Assembly: GCF_048544455.1 (NCBI RefSeq)
Contig: NC_133536.1
Coordinates: 24,616,152-24,680,151 of the forward strand
DNA: 64,000 bases
Direction of reading: 5' to 3'
From: Silene latifolia
Lineage: Eukaryota > Streptophyta > Magnoliopsida > Caryophyllales > Caryophyllaceae
Position numbers and translations under genes: made by a program. Positions 1-12,266 of the stretch are shown here, in pieces (the stretch's first letter is position 1; each line of letters begins with the position of its first letter). A model generated the notes under the pieces. The model had not been told where the DNA came from. It was given only the letters and a program-made list of their open reading frames with translations, and ran no database searches.

Positions 1-2
1 CT

Positions 3-330
3 ATGCTAGTAACAGATCGGCTAGGTCGTGGAGCAACATGGGTGGTCAGAGTAACAACAACGGTAGGACTAACCGCAATGGCGGTAATGCATACCAGAGA
101 CCGGCGGCGAACAACAACAATAACAACCACGGGTCGGCTATTAAGCCATCTACCTCAGCTAGTACTGTCCAGGGAGAAGAAGGCAGCTGAGGATGATGCT
201 CACGTTATCACCGGTACATTTCTTATTAATGGAGTTTTTACCTTTGTTTTGTTTGATTCGGGGGAATCATAGTCGTTTGTATCGTCGAGTCATGTTAATT
301 TTTTGGGTTTGAGTGAGTATGAGTCTGTAA
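3..330 (+). pseudogene. Gag end and protease start of Tekay A (fossil)
   Basis: The translation carries a low-complexity linker and then the stretch ending FVLFDSG, the Asp-Ser-Gly active-site triad of a retroviral-type aspartic protease. The intact-looking counterpart in the second Tekay copy reads FVLFDSGAS at the same point. This is the junction between the gag tail and protease of one polyprotein. The copy is decayed and not expected to give a product. Confidence 0.75.
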
Positions 331-377
331 AAGAAGAAGTTTTTATACCGTCGGGATAGTCTGTATCTTGTGGGCGG

Positions 378-1397
378 TTGTATAAGGGTGTTTCTATGTT
401 AGTTGGACAAGTTGATTTACCTATAGACTTGTTAGAGTTCCCTTTAGATGGTTTTGAGATGATAGTTGGGATGGATTGGTTGGGAAAGTACAAGGCTAAG
501 ATAGATTGTCATCAAAAGAAGGTTTCTCTGAGAGGTCCTAAGGGGATTAGTGTGTCTTATCGTGGGTTTTTTGTCAAACCCAAAGTTAAGTTGATTGCAG
601 CAGTGATCTTGAAGTCTTACCTGAGGAAGGGGTGTCCGTTGATCTTGTGTCATGTGAGGGATCACCGTATGGAGAGTCCGGCAGTTGAGCAGATACCAAT
701 GGTGGGAGAGTTTTCTGATGTCTTTCCAGAGGAGATACCGGGGTTGCCACCGAAGAGGGAGATATATTTCAGTGTTGAGTTAAAACCGGGGACGGGGCCA
801 ATCGCTAAGGCACCGTACCGTATGGGTCCTAAGGAATTGGAGGAGCTGAAGAAACAGCTAGATGGTCTGATTGAGAAGGGGTACATTAGACCTAGTGTAT
901 CACCGTGGGGAGCACCAATCCTGTTTATGAATAAGAAAGATGGAAGCTTGAGGTTGTGCATCCATTATAGAGAGCTGAACAGAGTGACAGTAAAGAACAA
1001 GTATCCTTTGCCGAGAATAGATGATTTATTTGATCAGTTGAACGGTGCAGCAGTCTTTTCCAAGATTGATTTGAGGTCGGGTTACCATAAGGTGAAGATT
1101 AGGGAAGAGGACATACCGAAGACAGCTTTCACGTCGAGGTATGGTCATTATGAGTATGTTGTGATGCCATTTGGGTTGTCTAACGCACCTGTAGTGTTTA
1201 TGGATTTGATGAACCAGATCTTCAGTCAGTTCTTGGACCGGTTTGTGGTGGTCTTTATAGATGATATTTTAGTCTTTTCTAAGACTAAGGAGGAGCATTT
1301 GAGGATAGTGTTGCAAACCTTGCGAGAGAACCAGTTGTATGCAAAGTTGTCCAAGTGTGAGTTCTGGTTAGAGGAGGTTGCCATTCTGGGCATGTGA
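378..1397 (+). pseudogene. Protease tail and reverse transcriptase of Tekay A (fossil)
   Basis: The first third matches the protease-RT linker seen in the other Tekay copy ([21 protein letters not shown]). From about position 720 the reverse transcriptase begins ([14 protein letters not shown]). It includes the palm segment [16 protein letters not shown] and the catalytic box FIDDILVFS near 1255-1282, the plant gypsy form of YxDD. The region is part of a fossil polyprotein. Confidence 0.85.
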
Positions 1398-2860
1398 TTT
1401 CAAAGAAAGGGGTAGCTGTGGATCCTGCAAAGATTGAAGCAGTTACTAAGTGGGAAGCACCAAAGAATGTGGCAGAGATCAGGTGTTTCTTGGGTTTAGC
1501 AGGGCATTATCAACGGTTCGTGAAAGATTTCTCCAAGATAGCTAGACCTATGACAACTTTGATGAGGAAAGAGAACGGGTTTTGTTGGGATGAAGGTTGT
1601 GAGACGGCATTCCAGACATTAAAGGAGTGTTTGACCACAACTCCAATATCAGCATTGCCTGAAGGGAGTGAGAACTTTGAGGTGTATACAGATTCTTCAA
1701 AGAAATGGTTGGGTTGTGTGTTGATGCAGAATGGGAAAGTGATTGCCTATGCTTCTAGGCAATTGAAGCCTTATGAGGAGAATTATCCAACGCATGATCT
1801 AGAGTTGGGTGAAATTGTGTTTGCTCTTAAGATTTGGAGGCATTATCTATATGGGGCGACCTTTAAGGTGTTTTCAGATCACAAAAGTCTCAAGTACAAC
1901 TTCACTCAAAATGAGTTGAACATGAGACAGAGGAGGTGGATGGAGTTGATTGGGGACTATGACATGGATATTATATACCATGAAGGGAAAGCTAATGTGG
2001 TTGCAGATGCTTTGAGCAGGAAGAGTGTGCATTCTCTTTGCACGGCTGTGTCTTTGATGAGATTGAGAGATGAGGTGGGGAAGTTTGGGATACATATGAT
2101 CCGTAAAGGGGATGCTATAGGGGATTTGACAGTGGAGCCAGACCTTTATGATGATATTCACAGGAAACGGGCTTTGGATCCCAAGACTGAGGAGTGGAGA
2201 GCTGGAGTAGAGAAAGGGACAGTGTCTAGATTCTCTATTCATACAGATGGTAGTGTGAGATTTGATGGGAGGTGGTGTGTTCCTAGTGATAAGGAGTTGA
2301 AAAAGATAATCATTACAGAGGCTCATTGCACACCATACTCGGTACATCCAGGCGGTCACAAGCTATATAAAGATTTGAAGAATACCTTCTGGTGGCCAGG
2401 GATGAAGAAGGAAACAACTGAGTTCATGGCTCGTTGTTTGACATGTCAGAGAGTGAAAGGGGAGCAGCAACGACCACAAGGTAAGATTCAGTCTCTTGAG
2501 GTACCTAAGTGGAAGTGGGAGTCCATTTATATGGGTTTTATCGTGGGTTTACCGAAGAGTCAACAGGGTAATAACATGATATGGGTTATAGTGGATCTTC
2601 TGACCAAGTTAGCTCATTTTGTGCCGATGAAATATAATTGGACTAAGATACAGTTAGTTATCGCTTATCGGAAACACGTGGTTCGATTGCATGGGGTGCC
2701 TAAGGACATAGGGTCTGGTAGAGATTCAAGGTTCATCTCACGGTTTTGGAAAGAGTTGCAGGAGTCTATGGGAACTACCTTAAAGATGAGTACATCATTT
2801 TATCCTGCGACAGATGGCCAGACGGAGAGGACCATTAAGACTTTAGAGTACATGTTGTGA
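1394..2860 (+). pseudogene. RT thumb, RNase H and integrase of Tekay A (fossil)
   Basis: The reading frame starts in the RT connection ([19 protein letters not shown]). It runs through RNase H (FEVYTDSSKKWLGCVLM, about 1675-1720; DHKSLKYN near 1880) and then the integrase zinc-binding segment ([20 protein letters not shown] to CLTCQRVK, about 2345-2460). The start of the integrase catalytic core follows. Order and sequence are those of Ty3/gypsy pol (PR-RT-RH-INT). It is one fragment of a decayed polyprotein. Confidence 0.85.
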
Positions 2861-2869
2861 GCTTGTGTT

Positions 2870-3533
2870 ATGGATTTTGGTTGTAGCTGGGAGCAGAAGT
2901 TGAATTTGATTGAGTTTTCTTACAACAGTTATGACACCAGTATTGGCATGACACCATTTGAGGCTTTATATGGGAGGAGATGTAGGAGTCTGATTTGTTG
3001 GGACGATAGTGCTGAGACAGAGGATGAGAGCGGCCCAGGACCGACAAAAGAGTTATGTAGACCTACATCGCCGTGACATAGAGTTTCAGGTTGGGGACAA
3101 GGTTCATCTGAAAGTGTCTCCTATGCGTGGGGTTATGAGATTTGGTAAGAAAGGTAAGCTGAGCCAGAAGTTTATAGGACCATATGAGATCTTGGATTGT
3201 GTCGGTGAGGTTGCTTATCGGTTAGCTTTACCAGCTGCTTTGGATAGAGTGCGTAATATATATCATGTGTCTCAGCTACAGAAGTATGTTAGTGATCCAT
3301 TACATGTGTTAGAGGTTGAGAATATCGAGCTGGATGAGTCTTTGTTTTATCTTGAGGTACCAAAACAGATTCTTGATCGAAAGGTTAGGAAAACTAGACA
3401 TGGTAAGACAGTGTTGCTTAAGGTTATGTGGTCTAACCATGAGGTTGAGGAGGCTACATGGGAGGCGGAAGAGGCTATGAGGGAGCGGTACCCGTATCTT
3501 TTTGATCAGGTATATATGGTTACGGGGACGTAA
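2870..3533 (+). pseudogene. Integrase C-terminus and chromodomain of Tekay A (fossil)
   Basis: This part holds the end of the integrase core ([16 protein letters not shown]) and the GPY/F module ([20 protein letters not shown]). It closes with a chromodomain ([20 protein letters not shown] to [15 protein letters not shown], about 3355-3510). A chromodomain at the integrase C-terminus defines the chromovirus branch, where it is thought to steer insertion through histone marks. It is a fossil and is split over two frames here. Confidence 0.85.
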
Positions 3534-3754
3534 CCTTGTTTCTTTTAGGGGAGTAGGAGATGGTCGCATAGAGTTTTTGCGAGTTTTATGTTGGTTTTGG
3601 TACAATGAGTAGTTGCCTTGAGTCGGGTTGAGTTTTGTTTTGAGAGGTGTATTGGGAGTTTGATGTTGAGTTTTGTTTATGTTGTTGTGTCGGGGAGGTG
3701 TTAGTGTGGTTGTTTTTTTTTTTGTGGTTTGAACTTCGGGGACGAAGTTCTTTT

Positions 3755-3768
3755 TAAGGAGGGAAGAC
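3755..3768 (+). other. Polypurine tract of Tekay A
   Basis: The purine run AAGGAGGGAAGAC lies directly before the LTR start TGTAATACTACGG. This is the position where plus-strand DNA synthesis is primed. The same run borders the 3' LTR of the second Tekay copy (55597-55610, - strand). Confidence 0.75.
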
Positions 3769-4559
3769 TGTAATACTACGGTTTTATGTGTCTTGAGGTA
3801 CTCTATCGAGTGGGGCTTACTCTGTTGAGTAAATATGTTTTTACGCAAAACAGTAGACTGCCCGTAGGGTACTCGATCGAGTAAGCTTGGCACTCGATCA
3901 AGTAAGGGTCACTCGATCGAGTAAGTGATACTCGATCGAGTAAGTGGTTTTACGGGTGATATTTGACGGGTTTTATTAATAATGCGGGAATGATATATAA
4001 GGCTTTCGTCACTTTTCTCAAAACACTTTTACAACCTAAAAACCTTCAAGAGAAGATTAGGAGTTACGTTGAATCATCCTCGCCACATTATTAGCAAATC
4101 CCGGAGCTAGAAGTGTCGGATTTCGTTGTTCTTTATACCTTTGTGATCCTTGCGTCGAGAGTAAGCTTTACATATAAGTTTTATATTGTTTTGTTAATAT
4201 TGGTTAAACCCTAATTGGGTGATTTGGCGGTTTTGGTGGTTTATGTGAATATGGTAGTGATGGTATGTATGTATGTATAGGAGGAGGGTTCGTTGAGGAG
4301 AGATTCTGAATTAGCTGCTTGATCGTCTGTCAATGTTTGCATTCCAGGTAAGGTTTTCCCTACTTAGTATTAGTTACATAATGTGTGGTGATTGTTGTTG
4401 TGATTAAAGGTTGGTTATATTGTTGGTTGATCTTGACGGTTGATTTCATATTGTTGATTGGTTTGTATTTGTCTGTGATCTTCAGGGGGCGTCCCTGGCT
4501 GAGTGGAGTCACTTGCGGGAGTGGCTTCACGCCTTTGATTCGCCTTCTGTGGAACCCGC
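3769..4559 (+). repeat. 3' LTR of Tekay A, left part
   Basis: The LTR starts TGTAATACTACGG right after the polypurine tract and matches the LTRs at 54186-55596 and 61301-62715 (reverse strand). It contains several copies of the palindrome ACTCGATCGAGT between about 3835 and 3940. It breaks off after AACCCGC at 4559, where a younger element begins, and continues at 12267. Confidence 0.9.
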
Positions 4560-6210
4560 TGATACCTGTCGAAGTGAGTACCAAAAATAATATTTATAAA
4601 ACCAAACTACTACTAGCAAGCGGTAGTGAGGGTCGATCCTCAGGGAGGTAGGGAGATAATAGTTGTTTCTAATTTTAGTCTAAGCGGTAACAGTGAGGGG
4701 GGTTCTTGATGAGAATTATAACTAAATCTAATAACATAAATTAAATAAATAAATAAAAGTAAATAAGGACGGTAAACAATGATAAAAGAAATGCTAAGAC
4801 GGTCGGTTCACTATAGCTGCGATGGCACATAATCCTAGGTAAGTCTCGAAATACGGTCGCGAAGGATGGGGAAAACAAGTCCTCTCGGTCCATGCTACTA
4901 ATCCCTAAGTCTCATTAATACTAACTCTCGTTCTTGATTAATGATTCCTAATGCAAACTAAATCACTAGCAATTTAGTCGTTTTAATTCGTTAATTATTG
5001 TCCATTCCTATCTCTCGATCTACGGGATGGTCAAAGTTAAGCATCTATCAAGTCTCCTCTCGGTCTCATTGAAAGATAAAGCACTTAACGAAACAAACAA
5101 AGCAAAACCAGACGCGAAGTCAGTCGATCGACCAGCTACCCCAGTCGATCGACCAACCGGCTCAGTCGACCGACTAGTTAAGCCAGTCGATCGACCAAGC
5201 CCTAATGCGAGGTCACCTATTCTAATGCCATCTACGCCATAGATCCCCTACATCTTAGCAAAGGGTACTTAGCTACTCATACTAGAAATAATGAAAGCAA
5301 CAAAATCAACAATTAAAGCTAACGAATTCATACTTGAATTAATAAAATGAACAATTAACATAAAACGATAATCGGCTTTGGGGATCTAGCCTAGCAATTC
5401 TATACTACGAAGGAAAGCGATGGCGTGAATAAAGGAATAGAGAATACCGTGTAAAGGAATTGAAAGGAGAAGATCAAAAACCGAATGCGAAACTAGAGAT
5501 TTTATTAACGGAAATAATCTAAACTAATGTATCTCAGTAGAACTTGATGATAAAACCGAATGCTTATTCTCAAAAACTAAGGATACATTATATAGAAATA
5601 ATCCTGCGTAACCTTTATTCCTAAACCTAATCACAATGGGCTTTGGAATCCTCGATCTTTTATTTTGCGTCGACGTGGAGTGGTCGATCGACCATAGTAC
5701 CCAGTCGATCGACCAAAGGTGCTTATCTGACTGCATTCGACGATTCCTACAACAAGACACCGATCTTAAAACGGCTGCAATTTCTTCGTTACTTGGTCAA
5801 ATCAGGCGTTCTACACGGCGTTGGAAAGCTAAGAGGATAAGCTTTCACCTCCAATTGGAATCACTCGATTATCTGCTCTAGAACTCGAGATATAGCCATC
5901 TGAATGAGGCTGCAATATCGTGAAATGCTTCTTTGCTTGTTAAACTCGTACGCACCCATGCTTTTGCTATCTTTAGGCTTTGAAACGCGCACCAAGCTCA
6001 TTCCTCGAGTCAATACTCCATGTCAAATGCAATGCTAAGTACTTAGGGACGGATTCGGCTTATTTTCCGCTGAAATCTTCATGTTCCTACAAAGTCACAA
6101 GAAAAGGAAGAAATACACGAAACAAGGGAAATAGTAGCATAAACTACTCAATTGAGCTCTGAAATGCGTGTAAAATAGGGTTTAAAACATCATATAAATG
6201 ACACGCATCA
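4560..6210 (-). repeat. 3' LTR of the Athila-like element
   Basis: It runs from TGATACC to CGCATCA and is almost identical to 10615-12266. It carries six copies of the GTCGATCGAC-type palindrome, in a cluster near 5125-5200 and a pair near 5685-5720. The short frame at 5027-5242, rich in VDRP, is only a translation of these palindromes. Confidence 0.93.
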
Positions 6211-6224
6211 AACTTCCCCAAACC
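6211..6224 (-). other. Polypurine tract of the Athila-like element
   Basis: On the - strand the run GGTTTGGGGAAGTT sits directly before the LTR start TGATGCG. Its position next to the left LTR, opposite the primer binding site, fixes the element's orientation. Confidence 0.75.
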
Positions 6225-8452
6225 AAACCCTTGCTTGTCCCCAAGCAAGAACTAGACTCGATCCTAAAACCTAATGGAACGAGTTCAATCTCAGAGCGAA
6301 ATGCAACAAGTAAAACCCAAACCAATTTAATGCAATAACTAACAATCAATTAGCAATGTGAATCATGCAAACGAGTTATGAAGTCGTTAAAGATCGCTGA
6401 ACCATCAACTGTAGAGACTTATCAAATTGGACTCTCACGGGTCGCTCAAAACACTCAAATAAGCACAAGGTGAATATATGTAAAAGATAGAAAGAAGTAA
6501 AATTTGTAAAGACTCTCACCTAACTACGACCTATAAGAACATGCCTGCAATCTAATATGAAACTGATCTCTATGACCGTACATATGCATTACAACCAACA
6601 AATGACCATGACACATGCCGAGGTATATATGGATATGTGAGGCTATGGGTAAGAAGAGGCAAAACATTTATGGGAAAGTGGAGGTACAGGTGATCAAGCT
6701 AGTACCAAAACGGAACCATATGACAACATCTAACTTCTTGCTCAAAATCAACAATCAAACCCGGTGCTAATTATCAAGCACAAATCTCGCAACTTCCATA
6801 AAAGTCAACTCCCCAAAGAATATAGATGATAACATGGGAGTGAAAATCACCAAATCATAATAATTGAAACATGTGATTTTTCCTTTCTTTTTCTCGGTCA
6901 TGATCGATCGACCAAAGGAAGCAGTCGATCGACCACCCTCTTCAGTACAGCACACTTTTTTTATTTCTTTTTCGAATCATTTTTTCTTCTTTTTTTCTTT
7001 TCTTTTTTCTTTCTTTCATTTTTCAATCCTTTTTCCTCCTTCATTCGTTTTCCAACATCATCTCAAGGAGAGCATATAACCAAACCGCAATAAACAAATT
7101 CCCAAAAACTAAGACTACTAGCTTGACAAAGGCAGGCTAAATATAGGATGTAGTTAAGGGACAAAAGGCTAAATTTGGCTATGAGAGGCTCATGGGTAAA
7201 ATGAATAAAGGGAAACATCTACCACATGTGTCAACAAACCACAAACCGAATGCATACAGGTATTAAGCAGATTAAGTTCATATTTATGCAAATTGATGTA
7301 ACATGTCTCATAAGGAGTAACTACTCACAATCCTAGATAAACTGGTCATGAATGTCACCAGTTATAAGCTCTAATCCTCAGAATATGATGTAGTTTGCCA
7401 AAAATCTAAGTCAAGTCTCAAGTTCAGCAAGAAATTTAACGAAAACTCGTAGATTATGCATATTTGATTCTACTAATAATATGTCAATTAAGCAAGGCTT
7501 AGGCATAAACAACTACAAATGCAATGTCATCATTGAAATACTACCGTTCCGACTCGACCTATATGCTAAAATAAACGTGCATTTTTTGAAATTTTTCAAT
7601 TTTTTTTTTTATGAATTTTCTGTATATATAGGAAATGAAAAAAACAATGCAAGACGAAAACTAAACGTGAATGCAAAACAAAATGAATGCAACGCAAAAC
7701 CCTTCCCCAAACCAAATCGCACAATGTCCCCATTGTGCAAAATCATGTAATGAAATAAAAGGGAAACGGGAATTTGCGAGAAAAGAAATAAATATGACAT
7801 GAAGTAAAAATCGGGAACTCACAAGACTTTAAGCGCAGCAAAAGGAAACCTCCCCAAACCAGCGTGAGCTAGGAGGTTTTAGTAGCTAGCAGTGCTACCA
7901 ATAAGTACCTGAAAAGACAAACAAAAGATACCGCGCATAAAACCAAGAAAGCAAAATTGGGACGGTAATTATGTGCAAAATTAAGAAAATGGAGGAAATC
8001 AGATATAAGACGGAAAATAAAGTGGAGTATAAAACTCCCTTAATTCCGCAAATTGACCAAACACAGCAGGGGAGTGATCGTGAACAGGTACAGCAGCGTC
8101 CTCGGTCGATCGACCATATTACTCAGTCGATCGACCAATGTGTCGAGAACAAGCTCCTGAATCAGGCGTGCGGCTCGGTCGATCGACCACACAAAGCTAG
8201 TCGATCGATCGAACTAATCTTCTTTGAACTTTCGATTTCGTCTAATTAGCTCAATAAAGAGAGCTAATATGGTCTTTATACCTGCAAAAGCACATAATAA
8301 CGCGCCCAAAATTGCGCAAAACCCAAATATAAAGTCTAAAGGTCTTTAAATCCTAAGCAAACCAAATTAAAAGCGAAGTCTCACGCACACGAAAAACGAT
8401 AAATAGTCTAAAAGCAATAAATAGTCTTTAAAAGGTCTAAGAAACGAATAGA
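6225..8452 (-). other. Non-coding internal part of the Athila-like element
   Basis: I see no pol or env-like protein here in any frame. The stretch holds a TTTTC/TTTCT-rich tract near 6955-7040 and two further groups of the TCGATCGA palindrome (about 6900-6940 and 8100-8205). In full Athila elements this is where RT, RNase H, integrase and an env-like frame would lie, so they have been deleted or replaced. Confidence 0.6.
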
Positions 8453-9557
8453 TCAGCGGAAACTGCGGAAAATTTCCGACCAAGGCTTCTGTCTACATGA
8501 AGTAGCTTCCGCAGTGCTCATCTCAGAAGCTGGACTCCATTCTACTCCGAATGGGATGCTCAATGGATCATCTCTAGCATCTTCCCAAGCATGGCCATCA
8601 TCTTCTAGCTCCTCACACTCGAGATCCGACTTCGAAATTTTGACCGGCTCCTTCTTTTTGGGCTCCTCATCTGGCTCCTTGTCCGTTGCATAGCTCAGAC
8701 ATCCCAAGCCGCCTCTCTGAACAATGGGCTCCTTCACAGCTGGAGCATTGAGCGGCTCAAACTTCCCCAAACCATTTCCTGCAACAGTCAAAACAGAAGA
8801 ATCTTCCTCCAATTTGCTCCCATTCTGGGGCGGAGGTGTCATAAGAGGAATAGACACAAGTACTGAAGTAGGCATATCAGAGAGTACAAAATAAGATTTC
8901 TTTTCAGAAATCATATTACAGGTCATAGGCCACATGGGGTCTTTCTTCCTAGGGGACTGGGCAAACATAATAGAGTGCTTCTTTACCTTAAATCTCAATG
9001 TTCTTTCCCCTACATCAATTATTGTACCAGCAGTGTGCAAAAACGGTCTTCCCAAAATAATTGGGGTGTTGACATCTTCAGGAATATCCAAAACAACAAA
9101 GTCAACAGGAAAAAAGAACTTTTCAATTTGAACAGGCACATTCTCTAAGACCCCTACCGGTCGAATCTGCAGAACGGTCACCATTTGCACGATCATGTCG
9201 AATGGCAAATCTAGTCAATCCCAACTTCTTAGCCAGACTCAAAGGCATAACACTGACACTAGCCCCTAAATCACATAATGCCTTCTCGATTGAGAAGGTA
9301 CCAATATTGCAGGGGACAGAGAAACTACCTGGGTCAGACAGTTTATGAGTAGCAGTGTGAGTTAAGTACGAACTAGACTCTTCAGTTAAATGCACTGACT
9401 CCACAACATTCAAAGACCTCTTCTTAGCTAGCAACTGTTTCATGAACTTCGTATATGCAGGTATTTGATTAACTAGCTCTAAGAAAGGAATTTGCACGTT
9501 AAGACTACGCACGACATCTTTAAATTTATCGAATGTTACCTCATCTTTGGTCGGCAC
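8453..9557 (-). pseudogene. Gag tail and protease region of the Athila-like element (fossil)
   Basis: The - strand shows the Athila-type protease neighbourhood. One frame has FSVPCNIGTFSIEKALCDLG followed by ASVSVMPLSLAKKLGL, an aspartic protease core. The adjoining frame continues FVVLDIPEDVNTPIILGRPF and LHTAGTIIDVGERTLRFKV. These are hallmark strings of Athila/Calypso protease. The tail is acidic and of unclear role. The region is broken and fossil. Confidence 0.8.
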
Positions 9558-10008
9558 TAGTCTTTCTCGGATAAGGGGCTGCTGAATTAGCTTTGCCCTC
9601 TCCTCTAGGTCTCTTATACCGCATCGGTGGACTTAGGGCCGAAAATCCACTACTTTGTTGTAACTTGACCCTTCCTCGCACCGTCTCGATATGAACCATT
9701 AATCGACATCGGGTCATACTTGAACCGGATGACCCATCAAGACACTCGGGTCTTGCCTCAATAATTTCGGAGTCGTCTCATCCCGAAACAAGTGGTCCCA
9801 CAAGTTGTCCGCATCGGAGGACGAAAAGACTCACCTACAAAGAGCAGGTCGTCGTCGTCGATCGACCATGAATGTCGATCGATCGACCGACATTTACAGA
9901 AACAGTTGTGTCTTTGCGCGGATCGGTCGATCGATCGGGTATGTTAGTCGATCGACCGTGTTTATCTTGATCGATCGTCTTTTTCTCCCCTTTTTCTTCT
10001 TCCCCTTT

Positions 10009-10461
10009 TCAAAGAACTTTCTCGGGTCCATCGAGAGCAGACCCGCTCCTCGGCGTCATTGCATGTACGGTCTCAATACGCTGATTCGAGAGAGTGAAAT
10101 TGACTCGGTATCTCACTGCATTCTTGTCTAATGTAGCAATTTGAGATATCAGCTTCGCGATTAAGGCCTGATTCGCCGCATTGCTTTTCTGTACCTCCAC
10201 CATAAGAAGCTGCACTAGACTCGTCAACTCTGCAACTTCGTTTTTCAACTCTTGCTGTGATGGAGTGGATGGTGGTGGGGCTTCATAAGGAGGCTCATAT
10301 GGTTGATACGGGGAAGTAGGAGCGTAGTTATATGAATTGTCGAGCTGAAGTTGATGAAAAGCAAACATCTTCTCCTTAGGGTGCCCGCATGCCCCAGATG
10401 TGTGTCCCGTTCCGCCGCATCTCCCACAAAACAGCACCTGCTGCTCCTGAGAATGGAACAT
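10009..10461 (-). pseudogene. Zinc-knuckle gag remnant of the Athila-like element (fossil)
   Basis: The translation begins with a CX2CX4HX4C zinc knuckle (CGRCGGTGHTSGAC). A Tyr/Pro-rich linker follows, then a short coiled-coil-like stretch (SQQELKNEVAELTSLVQLLM). This order fits the C-terminal half of Athila gag. The large N-terminal gag domain expected upstream is missing, as only about 150 bp separate this frame from the primer binding site. Confidence 0.65.
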
Positions 10462-10591
10462 GAGTGGACTCTCCTGAAGTACTGCAAATAAACAACACTA
10501 AAGAAGAAGATAAGAACTGTCTCAAGGTACTCAGTCTTCCCTTGAGGCGAAAAACAGACTAAAATGAGAAACAACTAAAACTAGCGCTGCC

Positions 10592-10609
10592 TCCCCGGCA
10601 ACGGCGCCA
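10592..10609 (-). other. Primer binding site, tRNA-Asp type
   Basis: On the - strand the sequence TGGCGCCGTTGCCGGGGA follows the 5' LTR after a few bases. It is complementary to the 3' end of plant tRNA-Asp and is the classic Athila-group primer site. Confidence 0.9.
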
Positions 10610-10614
10610 AAATT

Positions 10615-12266
10615 TGATACTTGTCGAAGTGAGTACCAAAAATAATATTTATAAAACCAAACTACTACTAGCAAGCGGTAGTGAGGGTCGATCCGCAGGG
10701 AGGTAGGGAGATAATAGTTGTTTCTAATTTTAGTCTAAGCGGTAACAGTGAGGGGGGTTCTTGATGAGAATTATAACTAAATCTAATAACATAAATTAAA
10801 TAAATAAATAAAAGTAAATAAGGACGGTAAACAATGATAAAAGAAATGCTAAGACGGTCGGTTCACTATAGCTGCGATGGCACATAATCCTAGGTAAGTC
10901 TCGAAATACGGTCGCGAAGGATGGGGAAAACAAGTCCTCTCGGTCCATGCTACTAATCCCTAAGTCTCATTAATACTAACTCTCGTTCTTGATTAATGAT
11001 TCCTAATGCAAACTAAATCACTAGCAATTTAGTCGTTTTAATTCGTTAATTATTGTCCATTCCTATCTCTCGATCTACGGGATGGTCAAAGTTAAGCATC
11101 TATCAAGTCTCCTCTCGGTCTCATTGAAAGATAAAGCACTTAACAAAACAAACAAAGCAAAACCAGACGCGAAGTCAGTCGATCGACTAGCTACCCCAGT
11201 CGATCGACCAACCGGCTCAGTCGACCGACTAGTTAAGCCAGTCGATCGACCAAGCCCTAATGCGAGGTCACCTATTCTAATGCCATCTACGCCATAGATC
11301 CCCTACATCTTAGCAAAGGGTACTTAACTACTCATACTAGAAATAATGAAAGCAACAAAATCAACAATTAAAGTTAACGAATTCATACTTGAATTAATAA
11401 AATGAACAATTAACATAAAACGATAATCGGCTTCGGGGGATCTAGCCTAGCAATTCTATACTACGAAGGAAAGCAGTAAACTGAATAAAGGAATAGAGAA
11501 TACCGTGTAAAGGAATTGAAAGGAGAAGATCAAAAACCGAATGCGAAACTAGAGATTTTATTAACGGAAATAATCTAAATTAATGTATCTGTAGAACTTG
11601 ATGATAAAACTGAATGCTTATTCTGAAAATTAAGGATACATTATATAGAAATAATCCTGCGTAACCTTTATTCCTAAACCTAATCACAATGGGCTTTGGA
11701 ATCCTCGATCTTTTATTTTGCGTCAGACCCGTGGAGTGGTCGATCGACCATAGTACCCAGTCGATCGACCAAAGGTGCTTTGTACTGACTGCATTCGACG
11801 ATTCTGCGCAGCGCACCGATCTTAAAACGGCTGCCATTTCTTCGTTACTTGGTCAAATCAGGCGTTCTACACGGAGTTGGAAAGCTAAGAGGATAAGCTT
11901 TCACCTCCAATTGGAATCACTCGATTATCTGCTCTAGAACAAGAGATATAGCCATCTGAATGAGGCTGCAATATCGTGAAATGCTTCTTTGCTTGTTAAA
12001 CTCGTACGCACCCATGCTTTTGCTATCTTTAGGCTTTGAAACGCGCACCAAGCTCATTCCTCGAGTCAATACTCCATGTCAAATGCAATGCTAAGTACTT
12101 AGGGACGGATTCGGCTTATTTTCCGCTGAAATCTTCATGTTCCTACAAAGTCACAAGAAAAGGAAGAAATACACGAAACAAGGGAAATAGTAGCATAAAC
12201 TACTCAATTGAGCTCTGAAATGCGTGTAAAATAGGGTGTAAAACATCATATAAATGACACGCATCA
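10615..12266 (-). repeat. 5' LTR of the Athila-like element
   Basis: This is the near-identical partner of 4560-6210 and has the same TCGATCGA palindromes. Most differences between the two are clustered around 11460-11480 and 11720-11830. The flanking CCCGC duplication closes the element. Confidence 0.93.

Larger units (their letters stand above)
4560..12266 (-). mobile_element. Athila-like non-autonomous Ty3/gypsy element inserted in the Tekay A LTR
   Basis: Two nearly identical LTRs (1651 and 1652 bp, TG...CA ends on both strands) flank 4.4 kb of internal DNA. The exact 5-bp duplication CCCGC lies at 4555-4559 and 12267-12271. The primer binding site matches the 3' end of plant tRNA-Asp, as in Athila/Calypso elements, and sits next to the right LTR. 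The polypurine tract sits next to the left LTR, so the element reads on the - strand. Only zinc-knuckle gag and protease remnants are visible and no RT, RNase H or integrase, so it depends on a helper. By eye the LTRs differ at about 25-30 places, suggesting insertion under roughly one million years ago. The coding part is decayed and internally deleted. Confidence 0.93.

Noticed and set aside
1874-2359. 161-codon frame antisense to the Tekay A polyprotein
   Set aside because: It is the complement of conserved RNase H/integrase sequence. The same kind of shadow appears opposite the second Tekay copy.
5027-5242. Small frame with repeated VDRP motifs, present twice (also 11082-11297)
   Set aside because: It lies in the LTR, and the VDRP repeats simply translate the CAGTCGATCGACC palindromes.
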